Shown here: positions 29,707-40,862 of the stretch, piece after piece | Layout: each line of letters begins with the position of its first letter | Numbering within the stretch: position 1 is the stretch's first letter | Program-made: the position numbers and the translations under genes | Assembly (NCBI GenBank): GCA_011390565.1 | Contig: JAABSC010000001.1 | Span: 62,001 to 126,000 of the forward strand | Source of the DNA: Thioalkalivibrio paradoxus | GTDB lineage: Bacteria > Pseudomonadota > Gammaproteobacteria > Ectothiorhodospirales > Ectothiorhodospiraceae | DNA: 64,000 bases | Direction of reading: 5' to 3' | The notes under the pieces: generated by a model | What the model was told of the DNA's origin: nothing | What the model saw: the letters and a program-made list of their open reading frames with translations, nothing else | Database searches by the model: none

Positions 29707-30102
29707 ATGACAGCTCATCGGGATTTTCGCAGACACCTGGTTTTCGCGTTCACGTTCCTGGTGTTCCTGTTGCCCGCCAGCCCGTCGCTGGCCGAAATGC
29801 TGGATACCCGGTCGCTGATCCATTCCGTCGATTCCGCCGCCGAGCGCGCGGCGCTCGTGGAGCGGCTCGGGAGCGACGATGTACGGGCCGCCCTGGTCGG
29901 TCTTGGTGTCGACCCGGATGCTGCGCAGGCGCGAGTGGCCCGTCTCACGGATACCGAGGTGGCCGAGCTTCACACGCGTCTCGACCACCTGCCCGCGGGT
30001 GCCGGCGTGGTCGAAGTGGTGGTGATCGTATTTGCAATGTTCGTCATCCTCGACGCCCTGGGGATCACCAACGTCTTTTCGTTCGTGCGGTCGTCCCGCT
30101 GA
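29707..30102 (+). CDS. PA2779 family protein
   Basis: A 131-residue protein with a signal peptide (HLVFAFTFLVFLLPASPSLA), a helical middle (LIHSVDSAAERAALVERLGSDDVRAALV, then GVDPDAAQARVARLTDTEVAEL) and a C-terminal membrane helix (VVEVVVIVFAMFVILDALG). This is the layout of the PA2779 family, of unknown function, which is regularly followed by the PA2778 peptidase-like gene, as here (6 bp gap). The ribosome site is GAGGAG. Confidence 0.85.
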   Translation: MTAHRDFRRHLVFAFTFLVFLLPASPSLAEMLDTRSLIHSVDSAAERAALVERLGSDDVRAALVGLGVDPDAAQARVARLTDTEVAELHTRLDHLPAGAGVVEVVVIVFAMFVILDALGITNVFSFVRSSR

Positions 30103-30108
30103 ACCCCG

Positions 30109-31164
30109 GTGACTCGGGCTGCGTTGCGCCGTTGGGGTCAGCCGTGGCTGCGGCGATTTCTTCCCCTGGTCCTGCTGGCGGTTCTGGGCGGTTGCGCCTC
30201 GGCGCCACAGAGCGCACGCATCGCTGAAAACCCGCCGGAAGGGCTGCCGCTCCGCGCGGAGTTGGTCGAGACCCCTTTTTTTCCCCAGGAGGCCTACCAA
30301 TGCGGCCCCGCCGCGGTGGCTACCGTGCTGGCGGCGCAGGGGCTGGATGTGACACCGGAGGCGCTGGTGGCCGAGGTTTACATCCCCGAACGTCAGGGCA
30401 GCCTGCAGGCCGAGCTTCGGGCTGCCGTCCGGGCGCGTGAACGGGTTGCGTACCGGCTCGAGCCGGAGTTGAGCGCTATTCTGGCCGAGGTGGCCGCGGG
30501 TCACCCGGTGGTCGTGTTCCAGAATCTCGGCCTTGGCGTTGCGCCCCGCTGGCACTATGCCGTGGTCGTGGGTTACGACCTCGAGGCCAGGGAAGTCATC
30601 CTGCGCAGCGGCACCATCGAGCGTCACGTCAATTCCATGCCGCTGTTCGAGCGGACGTGGTCGCGGGCGGATCGCTGGGCATTCGTGGCCGTACCGCCCG
30701 AGCAGCTGCCGGCGACCGCTCGCCCCTTCGCATGGCTGCGTGCTGTCAACGAACTCGAGCAGACCGGCTTCCTGGACACGGCGAAGGTGGGGTACGAGAG
30801 TGCCATCGCCCGTTGGCCGGGCGAGGCCATCGGCTACCTCGGCCTGGCGAATACGGAGTTCGCCGCCGGCGATCTGAGCGGAGCCGAGCGCGCTTTGAGG
30901 CTGTTGTTGGAGCGCCAGCCGGGACGCCACGAGGCCTGGAACAACCTCGCGCACGTGCTGATGGCCCAGCAATGCGGGTTCCAGGCACGGGCAGCGGCCG
31001 CCTGCGCCACCGCACTGGCCCCGGAGGCTCGAGTGTATCGGCGTACGGAGCGCAGCGTCCGCAGCGCCGACACCTCCGCGTTGGACTGCCGGCTGCTGCC
31101 ACCGTGTCCGACCCACGGTTTGCAGGCCGGGGGTCCGGCTGCCGGAATGGGTGTTTTGCGCTAA
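30109..31164 (+). CDS. PA2778 family C39-like cysteine peptidase lipoprotein with TPR-like tail
   Basis: A 351-residue protein. The lipobox LLAVLGGC marks a lipoprotein. A C39-like papain-fold domain follows: catalytic Cys in AYQCGPAAVATVLAAQG, a Gln two residues before it, His in APRWHYAVVVGYD, then the Asp region. From about residue 205 an all-helical part (GFLDTAKVGYESAIARWP, GYLGLANTEFAAGDLSGAERAL, WNNLAHVLMAQ) reads as TPR repeats. The start is GTG, 6 bp after the PA2779 gene, so they form one unit. C39 relatives cut double-Gly leaders or act as inactive adapters; no substrate is visible here. Confidence 0.85.
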   Translation: MTRAALRRWGQPWLRRFLPLVLLAVLGGCASAPQSARIAENPPEGLPLRAELVETPFFPQEAYQCGPAAVATVLAAQGLDVTPEALVAEVYIPERQGSLQAELRAAVRARERVAYRLEPELSAILAEVAAGHPVVVFQNLGLGVAPRWHYAVVVGYDLEAREVILRSGTIERHVNSMPLFERTWSRADRWAFVAVPPEQLPATARPFAWLRAVNELEQTGFLDTAKVGYESAIARWPGEAIGYLGLANTEFAAGDLSGAERALRLLLERQPGRHEAWNNLAHVLMAQQCGFQARAAAACATALAPEARVYRRTERSVRSADTSALDCRLLPPCPTHGLQAGGPAAGMGVLR

Positions 31165-31169
31165 CCTAG

Positions 31170-31973
<804 letters not shown>

Positions 31974-31990
31974 CCCGCCTGTTTACGAAC

Positions 31991-33712
31991 ATGCTGCCTT
32001 TCCCTCCCCCTGCCGCGCGCGCGCTCGTCGCGGCTCTCCTCCTGTCGTGCCTGAGCGCCCTGGCCTCGGCCCGGGATATGCCCGGAAGCCATGCCCTGGC
32101 AACCGCGCATCCGCTGGCGACGGCAGCGGGCGAAGCCGTACTCGGGGCAGGTGGCAATGCCTTCGATGCCGCGGTCGCGGTCACCGCCGCCCTGGGGGTG
32201 GCCGAGCCGCAGGGTTCGGGCCTCGGGGGCGGAGGATTCTTTCTCTTGCATGAAGCGGCGACGGGCCAGACCGTGATGGTCGACGCCCGCGAGACCGCGC
32301 CCGCTCTGGCACACCGCGATCTCTATCTCGACCCGGACGGCGAAGTCATTCCGGGTCTTTCCCTCGACGGTGCGCTCTCGGCCGCAATTCCGGGCATGCC
32401 GGCAGGTCTGGTGCATCTGGCCGAGCAGTACGGCCGGCTGCCACTCGCCGACAGCCTGGCCCCGGCCATCCGCCTGGCCGAGGATGGCGTGCCGATCGAT
32501 TCGGCGTTTCTGCAGATGGCCGCCTTTCGGCTGCAGGCCCTCCGGGACGGGGCGGATGCGGCGCTGATCTTTCTCGATGCGGGTGACCTTCCTGCCGAAG
32601 GCGCGCTGCTGCGGCAACCCGATCTGGCCGACACCCTGCGCTACCTTGCCGAGCAGGGCGCCGACGGCTTCTACCGTGGCCCGGTCGCGCAGCGTCTGGT
32701 CGACGCGGTGACCGTGGCCGGAGGGATCTGGACCCTCGACGATCTCGAGGCGTACACGGTGGTCGAGCGTGCTCCTGTGGCGCTGGAGTACCAGGGTGCG
32801 CGCATCATCACCGCGGCACCGCCGTCGTCGGGCGGAATCGCAATCGGGCAGATGCTCGGGGTTCTGGCGGCGGGAGAGTCGCCGGAGGGCGAAGCGGATC
32901 GGGTGCACCTGATGGTCGAGGCCATGCGCCGGGCCTACCGGGACCGGGCCGCTTACCTGGGAGACCCGGATCATGTGTCGATCCCGGTGAGTGGACTTCT
33001 TTCATCGGAGTATGCGCGCGAACTGCGCTCCGGCATCGATCCGCGACGGGCAACGCCGAGCAACGAGCTTCCTCTGCGCAGCGATGCCGCGCCCGGAGAT
33101 CTTCGCTTTCTTGCGCGCGAGAGCAGCCAGACCACTCATTTCTCGATCCTCGACGCTCAGGGAAACCGGGTTGCGGGAACGATTACCCTGAACTATCCCT
33201 TCGGCTCTGGATTCGTCGCCCCGGGCACGGGTGTGCTGCTGAACAACGAAATGGACGATTTCTCGGCACGTCCCGGGGTCCCGAATGCCTATGGCCTGAT
33301 CGGCTTCGAAGCCAACGCCATCGCGCCACGGCGCCGTCCTCTGTCAAGCATGAGCCCTACCTTCGTCGAGACCCGGGATCGCGTGGCTGTGTTGGGAACG
33401 CCGGGCGGCAGCCGCATCATCACCATGGTGCTGCAGGGCATTCTCTTGGTGCTGGAAGGGGAGGATGCGGATGAACTCGTCCGCCGCCCGCGCCTGCACC
33501 ACCAGTACCTACCGGATCGCATCGATTTCGAGACGGGTGCGCTTTCGGTTGCGGTGCAACGTGATCTCGCGCAGCGGGGGCACCAGCTGAACCCGCAACT
33601 GCGGCCGTTTGGAAACATGCAGGTCGTCATCTGGGATCGGTCCGAAGGCGTGCTGCAGGCCGCGTCCGATCCGCGCGGGAACGGTGCGGCGACCGTGATC
33701 GACGTGCAATAA
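31991..33712 (+). CDS. ggt: Gamma-glutamyltransferase
   Basis: A 573-residue periplasmic enzyme that cleaves glutathione and transfers gamma-glutamyl groups. The signal peptide is ARALVAALLLSCLSALASA. The proenzyme cuts itself before the nucleophile Thr in SSQTTHFSILD. GSGLGGGGFFLLHEA, DARETAP (Arg binds the gamma-glutamyl carboxylate), and the GGSRIITMVLQ small-subunit motif are all seen. The ATG start gives the only complete signal peptide; it lies 17 bp after the ferredoxin stop, so read-through is possible. A hairpin follows the stop. Confidence 0.94.
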   Translation: MLPFPPPAARALVAALLLSCLSALASARDMPGSHALATAHPLATAAGEAVLGAGGNAFDAAVAVTAALGVAEPQGSGLGGGGFFLLHEAATGQTVMVDARETAPALAHRDLYLDPDGEVIPGLSLDGALSAAIPGMPAGLVHLAEQYGRLPLADSLAPAIRLAEDGVPIDSAFLQMAAFRLQALRDGADAALIFLDAGDLPAEGALLRQPDLADTLRYLAEQGADGFYRGPVAQRLVDAVTVAGGIWTLDDLEAYTVVERAPVALEYQGARIITAAPPSSGGIAIGQMLGVLAAGESPEGEADRVHLMVEAMRRAYRDRAAYLGDPDHVSIPVSGLLSSEYARELRSGIDPRRATPSNELPLRSDAAPGDLRFLARESSQTTHFSILDAQGNRVAGTITLNYPFGSGFVAPGTGVLLNNEMDDFSARPGVPNAYGLIGFEANAIAPRRRPLSSMSPTFVETRDRVAVLGTPGGSRIITMVLQGILLVLEGEDADELVRRPRLHHQYLPDRIDFETGALSVAVQRDLAQRGHQLNPQLRPFGNMQVVIWDRSEGVLQAASDPRGNGAATVIDVQ

Positions 33713-33739
33713 AAAGGGCGGCCCGCGCAAGGGCCGCCC
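33711..33739 (-). terminator. Rho-independent terminator (DUF302 gene; also faces ggt)
   Basis: A 9 bp perfect stem GGGCGGCCC (33716-33724) / GGGCCGCCC (33731-33739), with a 6 nt loop. On the minus strand it is followed by TTTTT (33715-33711), the classical form, so it ends the DUF302 transcript. It probably also helps stop ggt transcription. Confidence 0.88.
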
Positions 33740-33765
33740 CGATTCTGCGACGGGCTTTTCCCGAC

Positions 33766-34299
33766 TCAGAAATCGCCGGTGCGGCCCGCCTCGACGATCT
33801 CGTAGATCACGTCACGCACGCGCACGGCCAGGGGCTCGAGCTCGGGGGTCAGATCGACGGCGTGCAGCATCATGTCCATGTTCATGGTCGTGATCCAGCC
33901 ATCGCCGTTCTCGTCTTCCACGACGGCGATGCGGCAGGGCAGGAAGCCGGAGAAGATGATGTCGAACTTCACCATCTCGTTCGCGATCAACGCATCGCAG
34001 AACGCCAGGATGCGCATGTACGGCACGTCTTCCTCACCCAGCGCCTTGACCTGCTCGGACAGGGGAAGATCCGCGACCATCATGAAGTTCAGGAGATTCG
34101 CGCGCAGCTGCATCGAGTCCACGGCATCCTGAACCGAGACGCCGTCCTCGATCTTCCACTTCTGGATGCTGTACTGAACCATCTGCTGCATCATTTCCTT
34201 GTCCATTTCCATCGCGTCCTTGTCCATTTCCGTGGCGGACGTCTGTGCAGTGGCCATCAGGCCCAGGGCGAGCAGGAGCGACACGAGCATTTTCTTCAT
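33766..34299 (-). CDS. DUF302 domain secreted protein
   Basis: A 177-residue protein with a signal peptide (MLVSLLLALGLMATAQTSA), a Met/Asp/Lys-rich stretch (MDKDAMEMDKEMMQQM) and a DUF302-type core. DUF302 shows here as the MVKFDIIFSGFLPCRIAVVEDENGDGW part and the following helix. Some DUF302 proteins are linked to heme or to redox chemistry in sulfur oxidisers, but no function is established. The Met-rich N-terminus may bind metal (inference). It has its own terminator. Confidence 0.75.
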   Translation of the reverse strand: MKKMLVSLLLALGLMATAQTSATEMDKDAMEMDKEMMQQMVQYSIQKWKIEDGVSVQDAVDSMQLRANLLNFMMVADLPLSEQVKALGEEDVPYMRILAFCDALIANEMVKFDIIFSGFLPCRIAVVEDENGDGWITTMNMDMMLHAVDLTPELEPLAVRVRDVIYEIVEAGRTGDF

Positions 34300-34389
34300 T
34301 GGGTTTCCTCCAGGGGGGGTTGTTCGTTCGGGCGTGGGTCAGTCTATCAGACGTGCAGACGCGGGTGACGTATTCCCTCGGCCGCCATA

Positions 34390-35673
34390 TCAGAGATCGA
34401 GCAGCAGTCTCCCCGGATCTTCCAGGGACTCCTTGACCGTGACCAGGAAACGGACGGCATCGGCCCCGTCGATGAGACGGTGGTCATACGAAAGGGCCAG
34501 GTACATCATCGGACGGATCACGACTTCGCCCCCGCGCGCCACGGGCCGGTCCTGGATCGCGTGCATCCCGAGGATCGCGGCCTGGGGCGGGTTCAGGATC
34601 GGCGTCGACAGCAGGGAGCCGAAGACGCCGCCGTTGGTGATGGTGAAGGTGCCGCCGCGCAGGTCGTCGAGCTCGAGGCGGTTGTCGCGCGCGCGCTCCG
34701 CGAAGTCGCGGATGGCCTTCTCGATCTCGGCCAGCGAGCGCTGTCCGGCGTCGCGCAGCACGGGCACCACCAACCCCCTCGGCGAGGACACGGCAATCCC
34801 GATGTCGCTGTAGTGGTGGTAGACGATCTCGTGACCGTCGAGTGCCGCGTTCACCACGGGAAAACGCCGCAACGCGTGGGTACACGCGTTGACGAAGAAA
34901 CTCATGAAGCCGAGGCGCACGCCGTGGCGCTTCTCGAACGCATCCTTGTGGCGGGTCCTCAGCGCCATCACTTCCGAGAGATCCACCTCGTTGAAGGTCG
35001 TGAGCATCGCGGTGGTCTGCTTTGCCTCGAGCAATCGCTCGGCGATCCGCGTGCGCAGACGGGTCATCGGAACGCGTTCTTCTTCGCGTTTCCCGGACCG
35101 GGCGGTGTCACGCGATTCCGGTTCCCGTTCGGGCTTGTGTTCGGTCGGCGCTGCAGCGGGCTCGGGCGCCTTGTCGGTCTTCGCGCGCGCTGAGAGAAAG
35201 CGTTCCACGTCCTGCTTGATCAGGCGCCCATCCTGACCGGTGCCTTCGATGTCCTCGGCCCGCAGGTCGTGTTCTCCGAGCAGTCGACGGACCGCAGGGC
35301 TGGGCGTCGGCGGTGCATCCGTGGACGGTTCTTTTGCCGGAGCGCTGGACCGAGCGGCGCGCGTCTCCGCCTTGGCCGGACGGACCGCGATTTCCTCGCT
35401 GGCGTCATCCTGAGCCTCGGCGGAGGGCCCCGTGGTCAGGTAGCCGAGAATCGCGTCTGCCTCGACGACCGCTCCTTCCTCGACGGTGAATTCGTCGAGG
35501 GTGCCATCGAAGGGTGCCGGTACCTCGAGCACCACCTTGTCGGTCTCCAGTTCGACCAGCAATTCGTCCCGCCGAATGCGCTCCCCGGGCTTGCCATGCA
35601 GCGCCACGACCGTGGCATCAGCCACGGATTCGGGCAGTTCAGGGACGCGGAGTGCGGTGCGTTCTTCTGACAT
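34390..35673 (-). CDS. sucB: Dihydrolipoyllysine succinyltransferase (E2 of 2-oxoglutarate dehydrogenase)
   Basis: A 427-residue E2. The lipoyl domain has [15 protein letters not shown], whose lysine carries lipoate. An Ala/Pro linker leads to the peripheral-subunit binding domain ([20 protein letters not shown], then [11 protein letters not shown]), and the catalytic domain ends with [13 protein letters not shown], the HxxxDG active site. [21 protein letters not shown] and [17 protein letters not shown] fit the succinyl, not acetyl, type. It lies 22 bp downstream of sucA in one operon. No lpd or sucCD follows here. Confidence 0.96.
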   Translation of the reverse strand: MSEERTALRVPELPESVADATVVALHGKPGERIRRDELLVELETDKVVLEVPAPFDGTLDEFTVEEGAVVEADAILGYLTTGPSAEAQDDASEEIAVRPAKAETRAARSSAPAKEPSTDAPPTPSPAVRRLLGEHDLRAEDIEGTGQDGRLIKQDVERFLSARAKTDKAPEPAAAPTEHKPEREPESRDTARSGKREEERVPMTRLRTRIAERLLEAKQTTAMLTTFNEVDLSEVMALRTRHKDAFEKRHGVRLGFMSFFVNACTHALRRFPVVNAALDGHEIVYHHYSDIGIAVSSPRGLVVPVLRDAGQRSLAEIEKAIRDFAERARDNRLELDDLRGGTFTITNGGVFGSLLSTPILNPPQAAILGMHAIQDRPVARGGEVVIRPMMYLALSYDHRLIDGADAVRFLVTVKESLEDPGRLLLDL

Positions 35674-35695
35674 GAGGCTTCCTTGACGCTTGCGG

Positions 35696-38515
35696 TTACT
35701 CGGTGGGGCGCGGGGTGTCCCGCGCGGTGATCGGGCCGAAACCGCGTCGCAGGAGTTCCTGCAACTGGGCCTTGTGTACCTCTGGATAGCCCACTGCGGG
35801 TGCGGCCGCGGGCGGGCGTGCCACCGCATGCAGACGATGGCCTCGGACCTCAAGAAGTGCATTCAGCCGCGGTTCCACGAAGCCGAGATACCCCTGGTTC
35901 TCGGGTTCGTCCTGCACCCAGACGAACTCGCTCGCCTGGTCGTATCGGCCCAGAAGGGAAGTCAGGACGGCTTCGGGGAAGGGGTAGCACTGCTCCAGTC
36001 TCAGGATCGCGGTGTCCCCCCGACCCTCTTCCCGCCGCATCTCCAGCAGATCGTAGAAAATCCGGCCCGCGGTCAGTATGACCCGTCGGATCGAGTCAGG
36101 CTCCGGCCGGTCGATATCGTCGATCACCAACTGAAACCGTCCGTCGGCCAATTCATCCAGGTCGCTGACCGCGAGCTTGTGCCGCAGCAGGCTCTTGGGG
36201 GTCATCACGACCAGAGGCTTGCGGTAGGGCCGCAGCATCTGGCGGCGCAGGAGGTGAAACATCTGTGCCGGCGTGGTGGGTACGCAGACCTGCATGTTTT
36301 CCTCGGCGCAGAGTTGCAGGAAGCGTTCCGGGCGTGCCGACGAATGTTCGGGTCCCTGGCCTTCGTAGCCATGGGGCAGCAGCAGCGTCAGGCCACAGAG
36401 GCGTCCCCACTTCTGCTCGCCGGAACTGATGAATTGGTCGATCACCACCTGAGCGCCATTCACGAAATCGCCGAACTGCGCCTCCCAGAGCACCAGGGCG
36501 TTCGGGGATGCCGTCGCGTACCCGTACTCGAAAGCGAGTACGGCTTCCTCCGAGAGCAGGGAATCGATGATCAGGAATCGGGGATTCTCCGGGTCGAGCC
36601 GGCGCAGCGGCACGCAGGCTTCCCCCGTGTCGTAGTTGTGGAGTACGGCATGGCGATGGAAAAAGGTCCCGCGACCCGAGTCCTGGCCGGACAGGCGGAT
36701 CCGGTACCCGTCTTCGATGAGGGTGGCGTACGCCAGGGTTTCGGCGGTGCCCCAGTCCAGCGACTGTTCGCCCGCCGCCATGGCGAGGCGTGCATCGAGG
36801 ATGCGCCGCACGCGCGGATGCACGCTAAACGCCTCTGGTAGCTGGTTCAGGCGCGACAGCAGCGTGGCCAGACGGTCACTCGGGGCACCGGTGGCGATGT
36901 CCTGATCCCATGCCTGGTTCACGAACGGACCCCAGTCCGTCGGTTCATGCGCCTCGGCTTCACTCGACGCAATGCGCCCGGGTACCAGTGATTCACCCGC
37001 GTCCAGGGACTCGCGGTAACGGGTCTGCAGACGCTCCGCGGTATCCGGTTCGATGACGCCCGCATCCTGCAGCCGCCGTGCATAGAGTTCGCGCGTGGTC
37101 GGGAGTTCGCGAATGATGCGGTACATCATCGGCTGGGTCGCGGCCGGCTCGTCGGCTTCGTTGTGTCCCTGGCGTCGGTAGCAGACCAGATCGATCACGA
37201 CGTCCTTGGCAAAGCGCATGCGGTAGTCGAGCGCGACCTGGGTCACGAAGACCACGGCTTCCGGATCGTCCCCGTTCACATGCACGATCGGCGCATTGAC
37301 CATCTTGGCCACGTCGGTGGCGTAATGCGACGAGCGGGCATCTTTCAACGTACTGGTGGTGAAACCGATCTGGTTGTTCACCACCACGTGCACCGTGCCT
37401 TTCGTGGAAAACCCGCGGGTCTGGGACATGTTCAGGGTTTCCATCACCACACCCTGCCCCGCGAAGGACGCATCACCGTGAATCACCACCGGCATGACGC
37501 GCTGGCCGGCCTTGTCGCGCAGGCGTACCTGGCGCGCCCGCACCGAACCTTCAACCACAGGGGTGACGATTTCCAGGTGAGATGGGTTGAAGGCGAGCGC
37601 CAGGTGTACGGGTCCGCCGGAGGTCTGGATGCCGGTGGAGTAGCCCAGATGGTATTTCACGTCCCCGGTACCACGGTTGCGGGTCGAGCGACCCTCGAAC
37701 TCGTCGGCCAGTTCCCGGGGTGACTTGCCGAAGATGTTCACCAGCACATTCAGCCGCCCACGGTGAGCCATGCCGACCACGATCTCACGGAGCCCCCGAG
37801 CGCCGCCGCGGTGCACCAGCGCATTGAGCAGGGGAATCAGGCTCTCGGCGCCCTCGAGCGAAAACCGTTTCTGGCCGACGTAGCGATGATGCAGGTAGCG
37901 CTCCAGGCCCTCGGCTGCGGTGAGCCGTTCGAGGATCGCCTCGCGGGTGGCGGGGTCGAAATCGAACTCGCCGCGGGCGGATTCGAGTCGCTGCTGCAGC
38001 CAGCGCTTTTCCGCTGTCGAGCTGAGATGCATGTATTCCACGCCGATGCTGGCGCAGTAGGTGTCTTTCAGGATCGACTCGATCTCGTCCAGTCGCGCAG
38101 GGTTCGGCGCGTGCAGGGATCCGGGGTCGAAGGCCTGGTCCGGATCGACGTCCTCCAGGCTGTGGTAGGCACGGGTCAGTTCCGGGGGCGGCTCGGGGGT
38201 GGCGCGGCCCAGCGGGTCCAGTTTTGCGGCGAAATGTCCCAGAAAGCGGTGGGCGTTGATGTACTGCAGCACCCGTACCTGCCGCCTTTCCAGCTCCAGG
38301 TCGTGCGCATTGCCGCAATCGCGGTCGGCGGTGCCCGAGCGCGATTGCGGGGTGCGTTCGATCGCCTCGAAATAGTCCGCCCAGGCGGCGGGTACGGATT
38401 CCGGGTCGGTCCGGTACCGTTCGAACAACGTTTCGGCAAACGCCATGCTGTCCGGGTGGAGGTCCATGCGGCGCAGCATCGCAAGGGTCTGCTGCCGTGC
38501 GGGAGGTTCGTTCAT
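35696..38515 (-). CDS. sucA: 2-oxoglutarate dehydrogenase E1 component
   Basis: A 939-residue thiamine-diphosphate enzyme that decarboxylates 2-oxoglutarate in the TCA cycle. Motifs include [56 protein letters not shown] and [11 protein letters not shown], all standard. The start is the ATG of MNEPPARQQ with AAAGGTC upstream; a slightly longer in-frame form is possible. sucA is followed by sucB. It is divergent from uvrD, with a 135 bp gap that must hold both promoters. Confidence 0.97.
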   Translation of the reverse strand: MNEPPARQQTLAMLRRMDLHPDSMAFAETLFERYRTDPESVPAAWADYFEAIERTPQSRSGTADRDCGNAHDLELERRQVRVLQYINAHRFLGHFAAKLDPLGRATPEPPPELTRAYHSLEDVDPDQAFDPGSLHAPNPARLDEIESILKDTYCASIGVEYMHLSSTAEKRWLQQRLESARGEFDFDPATREAILERLTAAEGLERYLHHRYVGQKRFSLEGAESLIPLLNALVHRGGARGLREIVVGMAHRGRLNVLVNIFGKSPRELADEFEGRSTRNRGTGDVKYHLGYSTGIQTSGGPVHLALAFNPSHLEIVTPVVEGSVRARQVRLRDKAGQRVMPVVIHGDASFAGQGVVMETLNMSQTRGFSTKGTVHVVVNNQIGFTTSTLKDARSSHYATDVAKMVNAPIVHVNGDDPEAVVFVTQVALDYRMRFAKDVVIDLVCYRRQGHNEADEPAATQPMMYRIIRELPTTRELYARRLQDAGVIEPDTAERLQTRYRESLDAGESLVPGRIASSEAEAHEPTDWGPFVNQAWDQDIATGAPSDRLATLLSRLNQLPEAFSVHPRVRRILDARLAMAAGEQSLDWGTAETLAYATLIEDGYRIRLSGQDSGRGTFFHRHAVLHNYDTGEACVPLRRLDPENPRFLIIDSLLSEEAVLAFEYGYATASPNALVLWEAQFGDFVNGAQVVIDQFISSGEQKWGRLCGLTLLLPHGYEGQGPEHSSARPERFLQLCAEENMQVCVPTTPAQMFHLLRRQMLRPYRKPLVVMTPKSLLRHKLAVSDLDELADGRFQLVIDDIDRPEPDSIRRVILTAGRIFYDLLEMRREEGRGDTAILRLEQCYPFPEAVLTSLLGRYDQASEFVWVQDEPENQGYLGFVEPRLNALLEVRGHRLHAVARPPAAAPAVGYPEVHKAQLQELLRRGFGPITARDTPRPTE

Positions 38516-38650
38516 GACCTTTTCGGGCTCTCCGGGGCCGGGTCGGGGAAAGCGTTCCATCGCTCTTCAGCTTAGCGCGAAATGCCCGGAAATTCCGGTA
38601 AATCGGCCAATCCGGGACATGTTTCCACATCCGTTTGATACCATTCCGCC

Positions 38651-40846
38651 ATGGATGTTTCCCGCCTTCTGGATACCCTCAACCCTGCACAGCGTGAAGC
38701 GGTTGCCGCGCCGCCCGGTCCCGCGCTGGTACTGGCCGGCGCCGGCAGCGGCAAGACGCGGGTACTGGTGCACCGCATCGCCTGGCTGATCGAGGTTGAA
38801 GGGCTCGCTCCATGGAACCTGCTCGCGGTCACCTTCACCAACAAGGCCGCGAACGAAATGCGAGGCCGCATCGAGACGCTGCTCGGTGCCCCGGTCAGCG
38901 GACTGTGGGTGGGGACTTTTCATGGGCTCGCGCATCGGCTGCTCCGGCAGCACTGGCAGGAGGCCGGACTTCCTCAGAGTTTCCAGATCCTGGACAGCGA
39001 CGACCAGCTTCGGCTGATCCGCCGCATCCTGCGCTCCCTCGAGATGGACGAGGCGCGCTGGCCACCGCGACAGGCGCAATGGTTCATCAACGCGCGCAAG
39101 GATGAAGGCCGGCGTCCCGCGCATCTGCCGGATACCGGCGACGCGATCTCGCGCCAGTGGGTCCGCGTGTACACGGCCTACGAACAGGCCTGCACGCGGG
39201 CCGGAGTGGTGGATTTCGCCGAACTGCTGCTGCGTTCGCTGGAACTGCTGCGCGACAACGCGGCGCTGCTCGGGCATTACCAGTCCCGGTTTCGGCATCT
39301 GCTGGTCGACGAATTCCAGGATACCAACGACATCCAGTACGGATGGCTGCGTCTGCTTGCGGGATCGGATGCCCCGGTGTTCGCGGTGGGCGATGACGAC
39401 CAGTCCATCTATGGCTGGCGCGGCGCGCGGATCGAAAACCTGCAGCATTTCCAGAAGGACTTCCCCGGCACGCAGCTGATCCGGCTGGAGCAGAACTACC
39501 GATCCAGCGCCAATATCCTCAACGCGGCCAACGCGCTGATCCGGCACAATCAAGGTCGCCTGGGCAAGGAACTCTGGACCGAAGGGCGTGACGGAGCGCC
39601 GGTGCGCCTGTTCGCCGCCATCAACGAGCAGGACGAGGCCCGCTTCGTCGCCGAGACGATCGCACGCCATGTGGACCAGGGCGGGCTGTACCGGGAATGC
39701 GCGGTGCTGTACCGCTCCAACGCCCAGTCCCGGGTGCTGGAGGAGACGTTCATCGCGCGCCGCATGCCCTACCGGGTCTACGGGGGGCTGCGCTTTTTCG
39801 AGCGCCAGGAGATCAAGGACGCGCTGGCGTACCTGCGGCTCGTCGAAAACGGCGACGACGACACGGCGTTCCTGCGCGTGGTGAATCAACCCCCGCGCGG
39901 AATCGGAGAGAAAACGCTGGACGACCTCCGGGAGCTGGCGCGGGAGCAGGCGTTGAGTCTTCAACAGGCGGCCTTGCGTGCCGTGGGGGAGAATGGCCGT
40001 CTGACCGGGCGCGCCCGGAACGCGGTCGCCGGTTTCCTGACGATCCTGGACCGGCTGCGCGAAGAATCCGCCTCACGGAATCTGCCCGATCAGGTGGCCC
40101 GCGCGATCGAATGCGCGGGTCTGAAGGAGCATTTCCTGAATGAGAAGGGTGAACGAGGACAGACGCGGGTCGAAAACCTTGACGAACTGATCGGTGCGGC
40201 CCGGGCGTTCGAACAGGAAGCTCCGGCGGTCGACAGCGATGTCCCCGGCGGCTTGACGGAATTCCTCGCCCACGCGGCGCTCGAGGCCGGCGAGGGCACC
40301 GCTGATCCGCATCAGGACGCGGTGCAATTGATGACGCTGCATTCGGCCAAGGGGCTGGAGTTTCCGCTGGTCTTCCTGACCGGGCTCGAGGAGGGGCTGT
40401 TCCCCAACGCGCGGTCGCTGGAGGAACCGGGGCGCCTGGAGGAGGAGCGCCGGCTGGCCTACGTGGGTATGACCCGCGCTGAACGCGAACTTTATCTCAC
40501 CTATGCCGAAACCCGGCGGCTGTACGGCCGGGAGTCGCACAACATTCCGTCACGCTTCGTCAGCGAGTTGCCTCCGGAGCGGATCGAACATCTGCGCCCC
40601 CCCGCGCGCATCCAGCCCGCTCGTCGCTTCTCCGGGGCGGTCTCGGGCGGGCTGCATCGCGCGGCCGAGGGGCCGCCACAGCCTGGAATTTCGGTTGGGG
40701 CGCGGGTCCGGCATGGCAAGTTCGGAGAAGGCGTGATCACGGATTTCGAGGGCAGCGGTGCCTCGGCGCGGGTGCAGGTGAACTTCTCCGGTGCGGGTTC
40801 GAAGTGGCTCGTTCTGAGCTTCGCGAATCTCGACCCCATTGCCTGA
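38651..40846 (+). CDS. uvrD: DNA helicase II (UvrD)
   Basis: A 731-residue SF1 3'-5' helicase of mismatch and nucleotide-excision repair. Q-motif LNPAQREAV, Walker A AGAGSGKT, Ia TFTNKAANEM, II VDEFQDTN, III GDDDQSIYGWRGA, IV LEQNYRSSANIL, V HSAKGLEF and VI VGMTRAERELYLTYAE are complete. The C-terminal tail (GVRHGKFGEGVITDFEGSG-like) carries the Tudor-like RNA polymerase-binding region of UvrD/PcrA. Length is normal. It is convergent with the UspA gene, only 16 bp apart. Confidence 0.97.
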   Translation: MDVSRLLDTLNPAQREAVAAPPGPALVLAGAGSGKTRVLVHRIAWLIEVEGLAPWNLLAVTFTNKAANEMRGRIETLLGAPVSGLWVGTFHGLAHRLLRQHWQEAGLPQSFQILDSDDQLRLIRRILRSLEMDEARWPPRQAQWFINARKDEGRRPAHLPDTGDAISRQWVRVYTAYEQACTRAGVVDFAELLLRSLELLRDNAALLGHYQSRFRHLLVDEFQDTNDIQYGWLRLLAGSDAPVFAVGDDDQSIYGWRGARIENLQHFQKDFPGTQLIRLEQNYRSSANILNAANALIRHNQGRLGKELWTEGRDGAPVRLFAAINEQDEARFVAETIARHVDQGGLYRECAVLYRSNAQSRVLEETFIARRMPYRVYGGLRFFERQEIKDALAYLRLVENGDDDTAFLRVVNQPPRGIGEKTLDDLRELAREQALSLQQAALRAVGENGRLTGRARNAVAGFLTILDRLREESASRNLPDQVARAIECAGLKEHFLNEKGERGQTRVENLDELIGAARAFEQEAPAVDSDVPGGLTEFLAHAALEAGEGTADPHQDAVQLMTLHSAKGLEFPLVFLTGLEEGLFPNARSLEEPGRLEEERRLAYVGMTRAERELYLTYAETRRLYGRESHNIPSRFVSELPPERIEHLRPPARIQPARRFSGAVSGGLHRAAEGPPQPGISVGARVRHGKFGEGVITDFEGSGASARVQVNFSGAGSKWLVLSFANLDPIA

Positions 40847-40862
40847 ACCGAAAGCGCCGGCG

